From positions 1 through 8,731 of the forward strand of contig JAEDMN010000138.1 in NCBI GenBank assembly GCA_016302985.1: a DNA stretch of 8,731 bases. Direction: 5' to 3'. Below, one piece after another: positions 1 through 6,342 of the stretch. The stretch comes from Kiritimatiellia bacterium (GTDB lineage: Bacteria; Verrucomicrobiota; Kiritimatiellia; RFP12; UBA1067). Within the stretch, counting starts at the first letter, position 1, and each line of letters starts with the position of its first letter. The translations under genes and the position numbers were made by a program. Under the pieces are notes generated by a model, which saw nothing but the letters and a program-made list of their open reading frames with translations, did not search any database and was not told the DNA's origin.

Positions 1-10
1 CCTTCAAGTT

Positions 11-19
11 TGTTATACT
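11..19 (+). promoter_or_regulatory. extended -10 promoter element of the GH78-like gene
   Basis: TGTTATACT fits the extended -10 pattern TGnTATAAT with one mismatch. Only 7 bases separate it from the ATG at 27, so transcription would begin at or next to the start codon, and no Shine-Dalgarno is present. This implies a leaderless or nearly leaderless mRNA. Any -35 box lies outside the window. The same TTTGTTATA(A/C)T string occurs before the aminotransferase gene at 3460-3470, which strengthens the call. Confidence 0.55.
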
Positions 20-26
20 GTGACGC

Positions 27-1784
27 ATGAAAAATCTCACATGTGTCGTGGCAAGTCTTTTGTGTGTCGTGTCCGCGGTGGCGGGCGAGAAGGCCGATCC
101 GCGCGTGCGGACGTTCGTGGATCCCGTGCGCGTCGTGTGGACGACCGCCGACGTGAAGGGAAAGTGCGCTGTCGTCGACCCCGCGTACCTGCTGAAGGGG
201 AAGCTCGGGCAGGTGCCCGAGGCGGGCTGGGACTGGAAGAAGGCGGGCGGCTGCAAACTCGTCAACGCAGGCGAGGTCCCGGGCATCGTCCTCGACTTCG
301 GGCGCGAGCTGCACGGCGGGCTCCATCTCGCGCAGGGCATGACTTCCGGCCGGGACCTGAAGGTGCGCGTGCGCTTCGGCGAATCCGTCGCCGAGACCTG
401 CGCGGAGCTGGGCGAGCGCGGGGCGTGCAACGACCACGCGATCCGCGACTGTGAGTTCCTGCTGCCGTGGATGGGCACGCGCGAGATCGGCAACACGGGA
501 TTCCGGTTCGTCCGCATCGACCTGCTCACGAAGGGCACGCTCGTGTTCGATTCGGTCCGCGCCATCTCGTTGATGCGTCCGATGAAGCAGGTGGGCGCGT
601 TCAAATCCAGCGACGCACGCCTGAACCAGGTGTGGGAGACGGCGGCGCGGACGGTCCATCTCTGCTGCCAGGAATACCTCTGGGACGGCATCAAGCGCGA
701 CCGCCTCGTGTGGATGGGCGACACGCACCCCGAGACGATGGGCATCCTGCGCGTCTTCGGCGCGGCGAGCGTCCTGCCCGAGTCCCTGGACTACATGGTG
801 CGGACGACGCCGCCGGACCGGTGGATGAACACGATGCCGACCTACACCCTCTGGTGGATCCGCAATCTCGCGGAGTGGTACCGCTACACGGGCGACCTCG
901 CCTACCTCCGGAAGCATGCGGACTATCTCGAGAAGACGGTCGACCACGTGCTGACGGGCTTCGGCAAGGACGGGCAGTGGACGGCGGGCAACTTTCTCGA
1001 CTGGCCGACGAAGCACAACGACGCGGCCGGCACGGCCGGCACGCAGGGCCTCGCCCTCGTCACCGCGCGTGAAATCCTGATGATGGCCGAGGCGCTGGAG
1101 CGCCCCGCCCTCGCCGGGAAGGCGAAAGGAATGGCCGCGAAGCTCGAGGCGCTGAAGCCCGAGCCGCACGGCGCGAAGTCCGCGGCCGCGCTGCTCGCGC
1201 TCTCCGGTCTGCGCGACCCGAAGGAGATGTACGCCGCGCAGCTCGGGAAGGACGGTCACGCAGGCGTCTCGACGTTCTACGGCTACTACATGCTCGAGGC
1301 GATGAGCGCGGCCGGCGAGAACCAGCGCGCGCTCGACACGGTGCGCGACTACTGGGGCGCGATGGTCGACGTCGGGGCGACGAGCTTCTGGGAGGACTTC
1401 AAGATCGCCTGGACGAACAACTGCTTCCACCTGGACCAGGTGCCGCCCAAGGTCGGCGGCAACAACCTCGGCGCGCCGGCGTCCGGCACGGTGGACGTGC
1501 ATGGCGACTACGGCGAGTTCTGCTACAAGGGCTTCCGCCACTCCTTCTGCCACGGCTGGAGCTGCGGCCCCGCGGCGTGGTGCATCGAGCACGTGCTCGG
1601 CCTGCGCCCGCTGGACGTCGGCTGCCGGACGGTCGAGGTGAAGCCGTTCCTCGGCGACCTCGCCTGGGCGGAAGGCGCGCTGCCGACGCCGCAGGGCGCG
1701 GTGAAGGTCTCCGTCCGCAAGCGTCCCGACGGCACGCTCGACGTGAAGGTCGACGCGCCCGCGGGCGTGAAGATCGTGCGGTGA
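27..1784 (+). CDS. secreted alpha-L-rhamnosidase-like glycoside hydrolase (GH78-type)
   Basis: This 585-residue protein starts with a Sec signal peptide: K2, a hydrophobic core at about 4-18, and a likely cleavage after the A17-V-A19 motif. A beta-sandwich region follows (about 85-185, with LDFGRELHGGLHL). Then comes an alpha-helical barrel (about 190-530) and a C-terminal beta-domain (from about 530, RPLDVGCRTVEVKPFLGDLAWAEG split across the barrel edge), which is the typical GH78 order. Visible motifs are the acidic cluster WDGIKRDRLVWMGDTHPE (D220, D225, D232, E236), SFWEDF (E456) and HGDYGEFCYKGFRHS (from 492). In family terms it would hydrolyse terminal alpha-L-rhamnosyl or similar bonds outside the cytoplasm. 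Canonical GH78 enzymes read RDER at the catalytic motif; here the Glu is absent (RDR), so the mechanism or substrate may differ. At 585 residues it is compact for GH78. The next gene is also an exported glycan enzyme. Family confidence is good; the substrate is unknown. Confidence 0.8.
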   Translation: MKNLTCVVASLLCVVSAVAGEKADPRVRTFVDPVRVVWTTADVKGKCAVVDPAYLLKGKLGQVPEAGWDWKKAGGCKLVNAGEVPGIVLDFGRELHGGLHLAQGMTSGRDLKVRVRFGESVAETCAELGERGACNDHAIRDCEFLLPWMGTREIGNTGFRFVRIDLLTKGTLVFDSVRAISLMRPMKQVGAFKSSDARLNQVWETAARTVHLCCQEYLWDGIKRDRLVWMGDTHPETMGILRVFGAASVLPESLDYMVRTTPPDRWMNTMPTYTLWWIRNLAEWYRYTGDLAYLRKHADYLEKTVDHVLTGFGKDGQWTAGNFLDWPTKHNDAAGTAGTQGLALVTAREILMMAEALERPALAGKAKGMAAKLEALKPEPHGAKSAAALLALSGLRDPKEMYAAQLGKDGHAGVSTFYGYYMLEAMSAAGENQRALDTVRDYWGAMVDVGATSFWEDFKIAWTNNCFHLDQVPPKVGGNNLGAPASGTVDVHGDYGEFCYKGFRHSFCHGWSCGPAAWCIEHVLGLRPLDVGCRTVEVKPFLGDLAWAEGALPTPQGAVKVSVRKRPDGTLDVKVDAPAGVKIVR

Positions 1785-1802
1785 CGGCGACTGAAGCCCG
1801 CT

Positions 1803-1831
1803 TTGCTGGCCTAACTGAAAACTGCAATACT
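1803..1831 (+). promoter_or_regulatory. possible promoter of the GH109-like gene
   Basis: TTGCTG (1803-1808) and AATACT (1826-1831) are separated by 17 bases, and a TG at 1823-1824 stands in the extended -10 position. The match to consensus is only partial. The stretch lies in the 148-base intergenic region, which is visibly poorer in GC than the flanking genes, as expected of a control region. If used, it would give a leader of about 95 bases that contains the hairpin at 1870-1887. Confidence 0.3.
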
Positions 1832-1869
1832 ACCAACCGATCACAGGAAAGTACTTGCCTGACGATGCT

Positions 1870-1887
1870 ACGCAACGCGTGTTGCGT
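1870..1887. repeat. inverted repeat in the leader of the GH109-like gene
   Basis: ACGCAAC (1870-1876) and GTTGCGT (1881-1887) are perfect inverted repeats around a 4-base GCGT centre. It lies 45 bases before the start codon at 1933, between a possible promoter and a good ribosome binding site. It could act as a regulator-binding operator (many sugar-responsive regulators bind CG-centred palindromes of this size) or as an RNA hairpin in the leader. It has no following T-tract, so it is not a terminator. Confidence 0.45.
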
Positions 1888-1932
1888 TGGCTACTGGAAG
1901 GCGGGCAACTCTTCACAGAAAGGATCGTCCCC

Positions 1933-3384
1933 ATGTCCCTGAACCGCCGTGACTTTCTCCGTGGAACCGCCTGGATGGGCGCCGCCGCCCTGGCCGCGGG
2001 CTGCCAGATGAACCGCCTGGGCTTCGGCGTCGGCGGAACGATGCAGAACTTCGTCTACGCGAAGCTGAAGGGACGCGACATCCGCGTCGGCTTTGTCGGC
2101 GTCGGAGGACGAGGCACCTCGGCCGTGAACCGCATCGCCAACATCCCGGGCGTGAAGATCGTCGCGCTCTGCGACCGCAACCCCGACCGGGTCGCGGCCA
2201 ACCTCAAGGCGCTCGCGGACCGGAAGTACCCCGTCGTGCCGAAGGGCTACGTCGGCGACGAGAAGTACAAGGAGCTCTGCGACTTCGGCGACTGCGACGT
2301 CATCTACTGCGCGACGCCGTGGCACCTCCACCAGCCGGTCGCGCTGCGCGCGCTCAAGGGCGGAAAGATCGCGCTCGTCGAGGTGACCTCCGCGCTGACG
2401 ACCGAGGAGTGCTGGGAGCTCGTCGAGGCGTCGGAGAAGGAACGCATCCCGTGCATGCAGCTCGAGAACTGCGTCTACGGCGAGATCGAGCTACTGGAAC
2501 TGAACCTCGCGCGCCTCGGGAAGTTCGGCGAGATCAACCACGCCGAGGGTGCGTACATCCACGACCTGCGCGAAGTCATCCCGTCCGTCGGCCAGCACTA
2601 CAACACCGAGTGGGTCTGGCGCTACGGCGAGAACATGAAGCACAAGGGCAACCGCTACCCGACGCACGGCCTCGTGCCGCTCTGCCAGACGATGGGCATC
2701 AACCGCGGCGACCGCTTCGACTTCCTCGTCTCGATGGAGAGCAATTCGCACAACGTCAACTACGAGGTGTTCAAGAAGGAGTTCCTCAAGGACGACGACC
2801 CGCGGAAGAAGGACCCGCCGGCCGCGATGGGCGACATGAACACGACGCTCATCAGGACGGTGAACGGCAAGTCGATCATGGTCCAGCACGACGTGAGCTC
2901 GCCGCGGCCCTACTCCCGGATCAACCTCATCTCGGGCACGAAGGGCATCGTCCGCGACTTTCCGTTCCAGTGCGCGTTCGAGGAGAAGTGCTTCGACCGC
3001 AAGGCGCACGCGTGGTTCTCCGACGCGCAGGCCGCCGAGGTCCGCCGGAAATTCATGCATCCGATGTGGCGCGACGTCTCCGAGTTGGCGAAGAAGGTCG
3101 GTGGACATGGCGGCATGGACTTCATCATGGACCTGCGCTGGGCGTACTGTCTGCAGAACGGCCTGCCGCTCGACATGGACGTCTACGACCTCGCGGCGAC
3201 GAGCTGCCTCTGCGAGCTGACCGAGACCTCTGTCCGCAACGGCTCGAAGCCGATTGCGGTCCCCGACTTCACCCGCGGCAACTGGCGCAACGTGAAGCCC
3301 TGGGGCGTCGTCAACGTCGATCTGGTGAAGATGGGCCTCCTGCCCGGCAAGGTCGCCGCCGACAAGGCCGCGCTCAACGTCTAG
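1933..3384 (+). CDS. exported Gfo/Idh/MocA-fold protein, GH109 (alpha-N-acetylgalactosaminidase)-like
   Basis: This 483-residue protein opens with a twin-arginine leader (NRRDFLRG, R5-R6), a hydrophobic stretch, and AAGC ending at C24, which could be a lipoprotein attachment Cys. A Rossmann NAD-binding domain follows: GVGGRG at 56-61 and acidic D81 after the second strand. GH109-type signatures come next: ATPWHLHQP (127-135), ENCVYGE (178-184), YPTHGL (242-247), NRGDRFDFLVSM, MNTTLIRT, SSPRPYSR, GTKG and GGHGGMDF. In GH109, NAD+ is a bound cofactor for glycoside cleavage by a redox elimination mechanism, as in bacterial alpha-N-acetylgalactosaminidases. Y242 and H245 match the YxxH pair of that active site. 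The start at 1933 was chosen because AGAAAGGA (1917-1924) sits 8 bases upstream and the Tat motif begins there; an upstream TTG at 1855 lacks both. A plain dehydrogenase role is the alternative. The sugar substrate is inferred only from family. Confidence 0.82.
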   Translation: MSLNRRDFLRGTAWMGAAALAAGCQMNRLGFGVGGTMQNFVYAKLKGRDIRVGFVGVGGRGTSAVNRIANIPGVKIVALCDRNPDRVAANLKALADRKYPVVPKGYVGDEKYKELCDFGDCDVIYCATPWHLHQPVALRALKGGKIALVEVTSALTTEECWELVEASEKERIPCMQLENCVYGEIELLELNLARLGKFGEINHAEGAYIHDLREVIPSVGQHYNTEWVWRYGENMKHKGNRYPTHGLVPLCQTMGINRGDRFDFLVSMESNSHNVNYEVFKKEFLKDDDPRKKDPPAAMGDMNTTLIRTVNGKSIMVQHDVSSPRPYSRINLISGTKGIVRDFPFQCAFEEKCFDRKAHAWFSDAQAAEVRRKFMHPMWRDVSELAKKVGGHGGMDFIMDLRWAYCLQNGLPLDMDVYDLAATSCLCELTETSVRNGSKPIAVPDFTRGNWRNVKPWGVVNVDLVKMGLLPGKVAADKAALNV

Positions 3385-3411
3385 TCCCGCCATCGGGACG
3401 AATCCCGTTCC

Positions 3412-3429
3412 GCGAAAACCGCGAAAACC
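3412..3429. repeat. two tandem copies of a 9-bp sequence
   Basis: GCGAAAACC is repeated exactly at 3412-3420 and 3421-3429, immediately before the left arm of the terminator hairpin. The A-rich repeats supply the A-tract often found upstream of an intrinsic terminator. No other role is apparent. Confidence 0.5.
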
Positions 3430-3430
3430 G

Positions 3431-3462
3431 AAATCTCGCCGCTCCACTGTGCGGCGAGATTT
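3431..3462 (+). terminator. intrinsic terminator after the GH109-like gene
   Basis: AAATCTCGCCGC (3431-3442) and GCGGCGAGATTT (3451-3462) form a perfect 12-bp stem with an 8-base loop. It is preceded by A-rich DNA and followed by a short T-rich run (TTTGTT). It lies 46 bases after the stop at 3384. The end of its right arm is also the beginning of the next promoter's extended -10, so termination of one unit and initiation of the next are physically overlapped. Confidence 0.7.
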
Positions 3463-3470
3463 GTTATAAT
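3462..3470 (+). promoter_or_regulatory. extended -10 promoter of the aminotransferase operon
   Basis: TGTTATAAT is a perfect extended -10 (TGnTATAAT). The ATG at 3482 begins 11 bases after it, so the predicted leader is only about 4-5 bases and there is no Shine-Dalgarno. No good -35 hexamer is seen at 16-18 bp spacing; that position falls in the loop of the terminator hairpin. Strong extended -10 elements often work without a -35. Confidence 0.65.
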
Positions 3471-3481
3471 ATCGCGCAACT

Positions 3482-4756
3482 ATGAACCCATTGGCTAAAC
3501 TGCTGAACCAGACGCTGGGCCCCGTCGCGGACATGCTTTCGCCCGCCGGCAAGCGCCTCTACTTCCCCTACGGAGGAATCCTCGGGCAGGGCGCCGAGGC
3601 GAAGAAGTGTGCGATCAACGCCACCATCGGCATGGCGTTTGAGGAGGATGGCTCCCCCCTCGTCATGAAGTGCTTCTCCAGCAAGGTCAATCTCGACCGC
3701 AAGGCGTTCCTGTACGCCGGCAGCTTCGGGATGCCCGCGCTGCGCGAGACCTGGAAGAAGCTCCAGATCAAGAAGAACCCGTCCCTCAAGGGCGTGACCT
3801 ATTCGAACCCGGTCGTCACCAACGCGCTCACGCACGGCCTGCGCATCGTGGCCGAGCTCTTCGCGGGCCGCGGGGACAAGGTGGTCGCCCCGGATCTCTA
3901 CTGGGACAACTACGCGCTGATCTTCGAGGAGGCCTGCGGGGCCTCGATGGAGACGTTCAACACCTTCAAGGACGGCGCGTTCGACGCGGACGCCCTCAAG
4001 GCCGCGCTGCTGAAGCCGGGCGAGAAGAAGATCGTCATCCTCAACTTCCCGAACAACCCGACGGGCTACACCGCCACGCTCGCGGACGCGCCGCGGATCG
4101 TCGCCGCCGTCCAGGCCGCCGCGAAGGCCGGCAAGAAGGTCGTGGTCGTCCTCGACGACGCCTACTTCGGGCTCGTCTACGAGAAGGGCATCCACGAGGA
4201 GTCCCTCTTCGCCGAATTCGCCACGCTCGACCCGAACGTCCTCGCCGTCAAGCTCGACGGCACCACGAAGGAGGACTACGTGTGGGGCCTGCGCGTCGGC
4301 TTCGTCTCGTTCGCGTTCAAGGGCGCGACGGCCGAACAGCTCAAGGCGCTCGAGGCAAAGGCCGCGGGCAACGTCCGCAGCTGCGTCTCGAACATCACGT
4401 CCATCGGGCAGAACATGGCGCTCGCCGCGCTGTCCGACAAGGACTACGCGAAGCAGAAGCGCGAGAAGTACAACGTCCTGAAGAGCCGCTACGCGACCAT
4501 CCGGAAGATTCTCAAGAAGAACCCGGCCTACGCGGACGCCTTCGAGGTCATGCCGTTCAACAGCGGCTACTTCATGTGCGTGAAGCCGAAGGGCGTGGAC
4601 GCGGAGAAGGTCCGCCGCCAGCTCATCGACAAGTACTCCACGGGCACGATCGTCCTTTCCGGGCTGATCCGCCTCGCATTCTCGACGGTGCCGTCCGCCA
4701 AGCTCCCCGAGCTCTTCGCGAACGTCGCCGCCGCCATCAACGACCTCAGGAAGTAA
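3482..4756 (+). CDS. PLP-dependent class I/II aminotransferase (aspartate/aromatic aminotransferase-like)
   Basis: This 424-residue cytoplasmic enzyme of the fold-type I aminotransferase family would transfer an amino group between an amino acid and a 2-oxo acid using pyridoxal phosphate. Visible landmarks are FPNNPTGY with N192 (contacts the PLP ring hydroxyl), LDDAYFG with D226 and Y228 (PLP nitrogen and hydroxyl contacts), DGTTKEDYVWGLRVGF with K263 as the Schiff-base lysine, and R397 in SGLIRLAF for the substrate carboxylate. The N-terminal segment (YFPYGGILGQGAEAK, then NATIGMAF) marks a subgroup distinct from classical AspC. The lysine context GTTKE departs from the usual Ser-x-x-Lys. 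It follows an extended -10 promoter with almost no leader. Glycogen synthase begins 25 bases after its stop, suggesting co-transcription. The fold is certain, but substrate preference cannot be read from the sequence. Confidence 0.88.
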   Translation: MNPLAKLLNQTLGPVADMLSPAGKRLYFPYGGILGQGAEAKKCAINATIGMAFEEDGSPLVMKCFSSKVNLDRKAFLYAGSFGMPALRETWKKLQIKKNPSLKGVTYSNPVVTNALTHGLRIVAELFAGRGDKVVAPDLYWDNYALIFEEACGASMETFNTFKDGAFDADALKAALLKPGEKKIVILNFPNNPTGYTATLADAPRIVAAVQAAAKAGKKVVVVLDDAYFGLVYEKGIHEESLFAEFATLDPNVLAVKLDGTTKEDYVWGLRVGFVSFAFKGATAEQLKALEAKAAGNVRSCVSNITSIGQNMALAALSDKDYAKQKREKYNVLKSRYATIRKILKKNPAYADAFEVMPFNSGYFMCVKPKGVDAEKVRRQLIDKYSTGTIVLSGLIRLAFSTVPSAKLPELFANVAAAINDLRK

Positions 4757-4781
4757 GCTGGGACAAGGGGGACTGAAGCTC

Positions 4782-6329
4782 ATGGCCGTTCGCCGCACGC
4801 GCAGGAAGGGACAGAAGAACCCGCGGATCCTCATCGTCACGCCGGAGATCACGTATCTCCCGGAGGGCATGGGCAACCTCGCGGGCAGGATGAGCGCGAA
4901 GGCGGGCGGCATGGCGGATGTCTCGGCGTCCCTCGTCGGCGCGCTCTTCGACCTCGGCGCGGACGTCCACGTGGCGCTGCCGCACTACCGGCGCATGTTC
5001 CACGAGGAGACGGCCCAGCTCGTCGCCGAGGAGCTGCGCGTGTACAAGAGCCGCATGCCCGACGCGCGCATCCACCTGGCCGAGGACCGCTGCTTCTACT
5101 ACCGCGATCACGTCTATTCGCGCGGCAACGGCAACGCGAAGCTCGCGCTCGCGTTCCAGCGCGAGGTGATCAACCACGTCATCCCCGAGGTGCAGCCGGA
5201 CCTCATCCACTGCAACGACTGGATGACGGGCCTCATCCCCGCGGCCGCGCGCCGCATGGGCATCCCCTGCCTCTTCACGGTCCACAACATCCACACGCAC
5301 AAGCTCACGCTCGCGCAGGTGGAGGACGCCGGCATCGACGCCGCCGAGTTCTGGGGCAACCTCTACTACGACCGTCCGCCGGCCGACTACTTCAGCGCCC
5401 GCGACACGGACCCGATCGACCTGCAGGCGTCGGGCATCTTCGCGGCCCACTTCATCAACACCGTCTCGCCGACCTTCCTCACGGAGATCGTCAACGGCTG
5501 GCACGGATTCATCCCCGACTCCATCCGCAACGAGATCCGCGGCAAGTACTACGCGGGCTGCGCGTCGGGCATCCTGAACGCGCCCGACTCCTCGGACAAC
5601 CCCGCGACGGACAGCCAGATCCCGTTCCGCTACGGTCCCGAGAACCACGCCGAGATGAAGCGGAAGAACAAGCTCGAGCTCCAGCGCGCGCTTGGACTCG
5701 AGGAGAATCCCGACGCGCCGCTCTTCTTCTGGCCGTCCCGCCTCGATCCCGTCCAGAAAGGCCCCCAGCTGCTCGCGGACATCTGCTACCGCTTCCTCGA
5801 CAAGCACTGGGCCGCCGGCGCGCAGATCGCGATCATCGCGAACGGCGCCTTCCAGCAGCCGTTCTGGGACATCCGCAATTTCCATGGCATCGGCCACCGC
5901 CTCGCCGTGCACAACTTCGACGGACGCCTCTCGCAGCTTGGCTTCGCCGGCTCCGATTTCATGCTCATGCCGTCCCTCTTCGAGCCGTGCGGCCTGCCGC
6001 AGATGCAGGCGCCGATCTACGGCTCCCTCGCGGTCGCGCACAACACGGGCGGCCTGCACGACACGGTGGAGCATCTGGACGTGGACAACCACCGCGGCAA
6101 CGGCTTCGTCTTCAACACCTACGATTCGAACGGACTATTCTGGGCGATGGACCAGGCCATGGCGTTCTGGCACCGTCCCGCCGAAGTCCGCGAGGCGGAG
6201 GTCGCGCGCATCATGGCCGAGTCGCTGAAGCGCTTCAACCACGAGGCCTGCGCGCGCCAGTACATCGAGCTCTACGAGCAGATGCTCCACCGCCACCTGG
6301 TGAAGGATTTCTCGGGCGCCGAAGCCTAG
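4782..6329 (+). CDS. glgA: glycogen/starch synthase (GT5 family)
   Basis: This 515-residue cytoplasmic glycosyltransferase of the GT-B fold would extend alpha-1,4-glucan chains from ADP-glucose (or UDP-glucose). The N-terminal domain carries KAGGMADV with K40, the GT5 KxGGL motif that binds the nucleotide sugar, then HCNDWMTG (143-150), FTVHNIHTHKL and SGIFAAHFINTVSPTF. The C-terminal domain has SRLDPVQKG with R320 and K326, MPSLFEPCGLPQMQAP with E401 and C403, and NTGGLHDTV; these match the donor-phosphate and catalytic residues of bacterial GlgA. Two small departures are GILNAPDSSDNPATD where GlgA proteins usually read GILNGID..WNP, and a basic N-terminal extension (RRTRRKGQK). AAGGGGG (4765-4771) is a plausible ribosome binding site 10 bases before the start. 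It lies between the aminotransferase and the permease in a tight + strand run. Donor specificity is not decided here. Confidence 0.92.
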   Translation: MAVRRTRRKGQKNPRILIVTPEITYLPEGMGNLAGRMSAKAGGMADVSASLVGALFDLGADVHVALPHYRRMFHEETAQLVAEELRVYKSRMPDARIHLAEDRCFYYRDHVYSRGNGNAKLALAFQREVINHVIPEVQPDLIHCNDWMTGLIPAAARRMGIPCLFTVHNIHTHKLTLAQVEDAGIDAAEFWGNLYYDRPPADYFSARDTDPIDLQASGIFAAHFINTVSPTFLTEIVNGWHGFIPDSIRNEIRGKYYAGCASGILNAPDSSDNPATDSQIPFRYGPENHAEMKRKNKLELQRALGLEENPDAPLFFWPSRLDPVQKGPQLLADICYRFLDKHWAAGAQIAIIANGAFQQPFWDIRNFHGIGHRLAVHNFDGRLSQLGFAGSDFMLMPSLFEPCGLPQMQAPIYGSLAVAHNTGGLHDTVEHLDVDNHRGNGFVFNTYDSNGLFWAMDQAMAFWHRPAEVREAEVARIMAESLKRFNHEACARQYIELYEQMLHRHLVKDFSGAEA

Positions 6330-6342
6330 GGCTGAAAGCACA

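Noticed and set aside
1855..1932. TTG start at 1855 extending the GH109-like protein by 26 residues
   Set aside because: It has no Shine-Dalgarno, it would bury the twin-arginine signal, and it crosses the hairpin; ATG 1933 has AGAAAGGA at proper distance.
2491..3552. Reverse-strand open frame of 353 codons opposite the GH109-like gene
   Set aside because: It has low-complexity composition, no recognisable motif, and runs across the terminator and promoter region of the + strand.
3464..6092. Very long reverse-strand open frames (about 480 codons at 3464-4912 and 450 codons at 4746-6092)
   Set aside because: They lie opposite strongly supported genes (aminotransferase, glgA). They are rich in Arg/Val/Glu/Asp with no family motifs, as expected from GC-biased third positions of the + strand genes.
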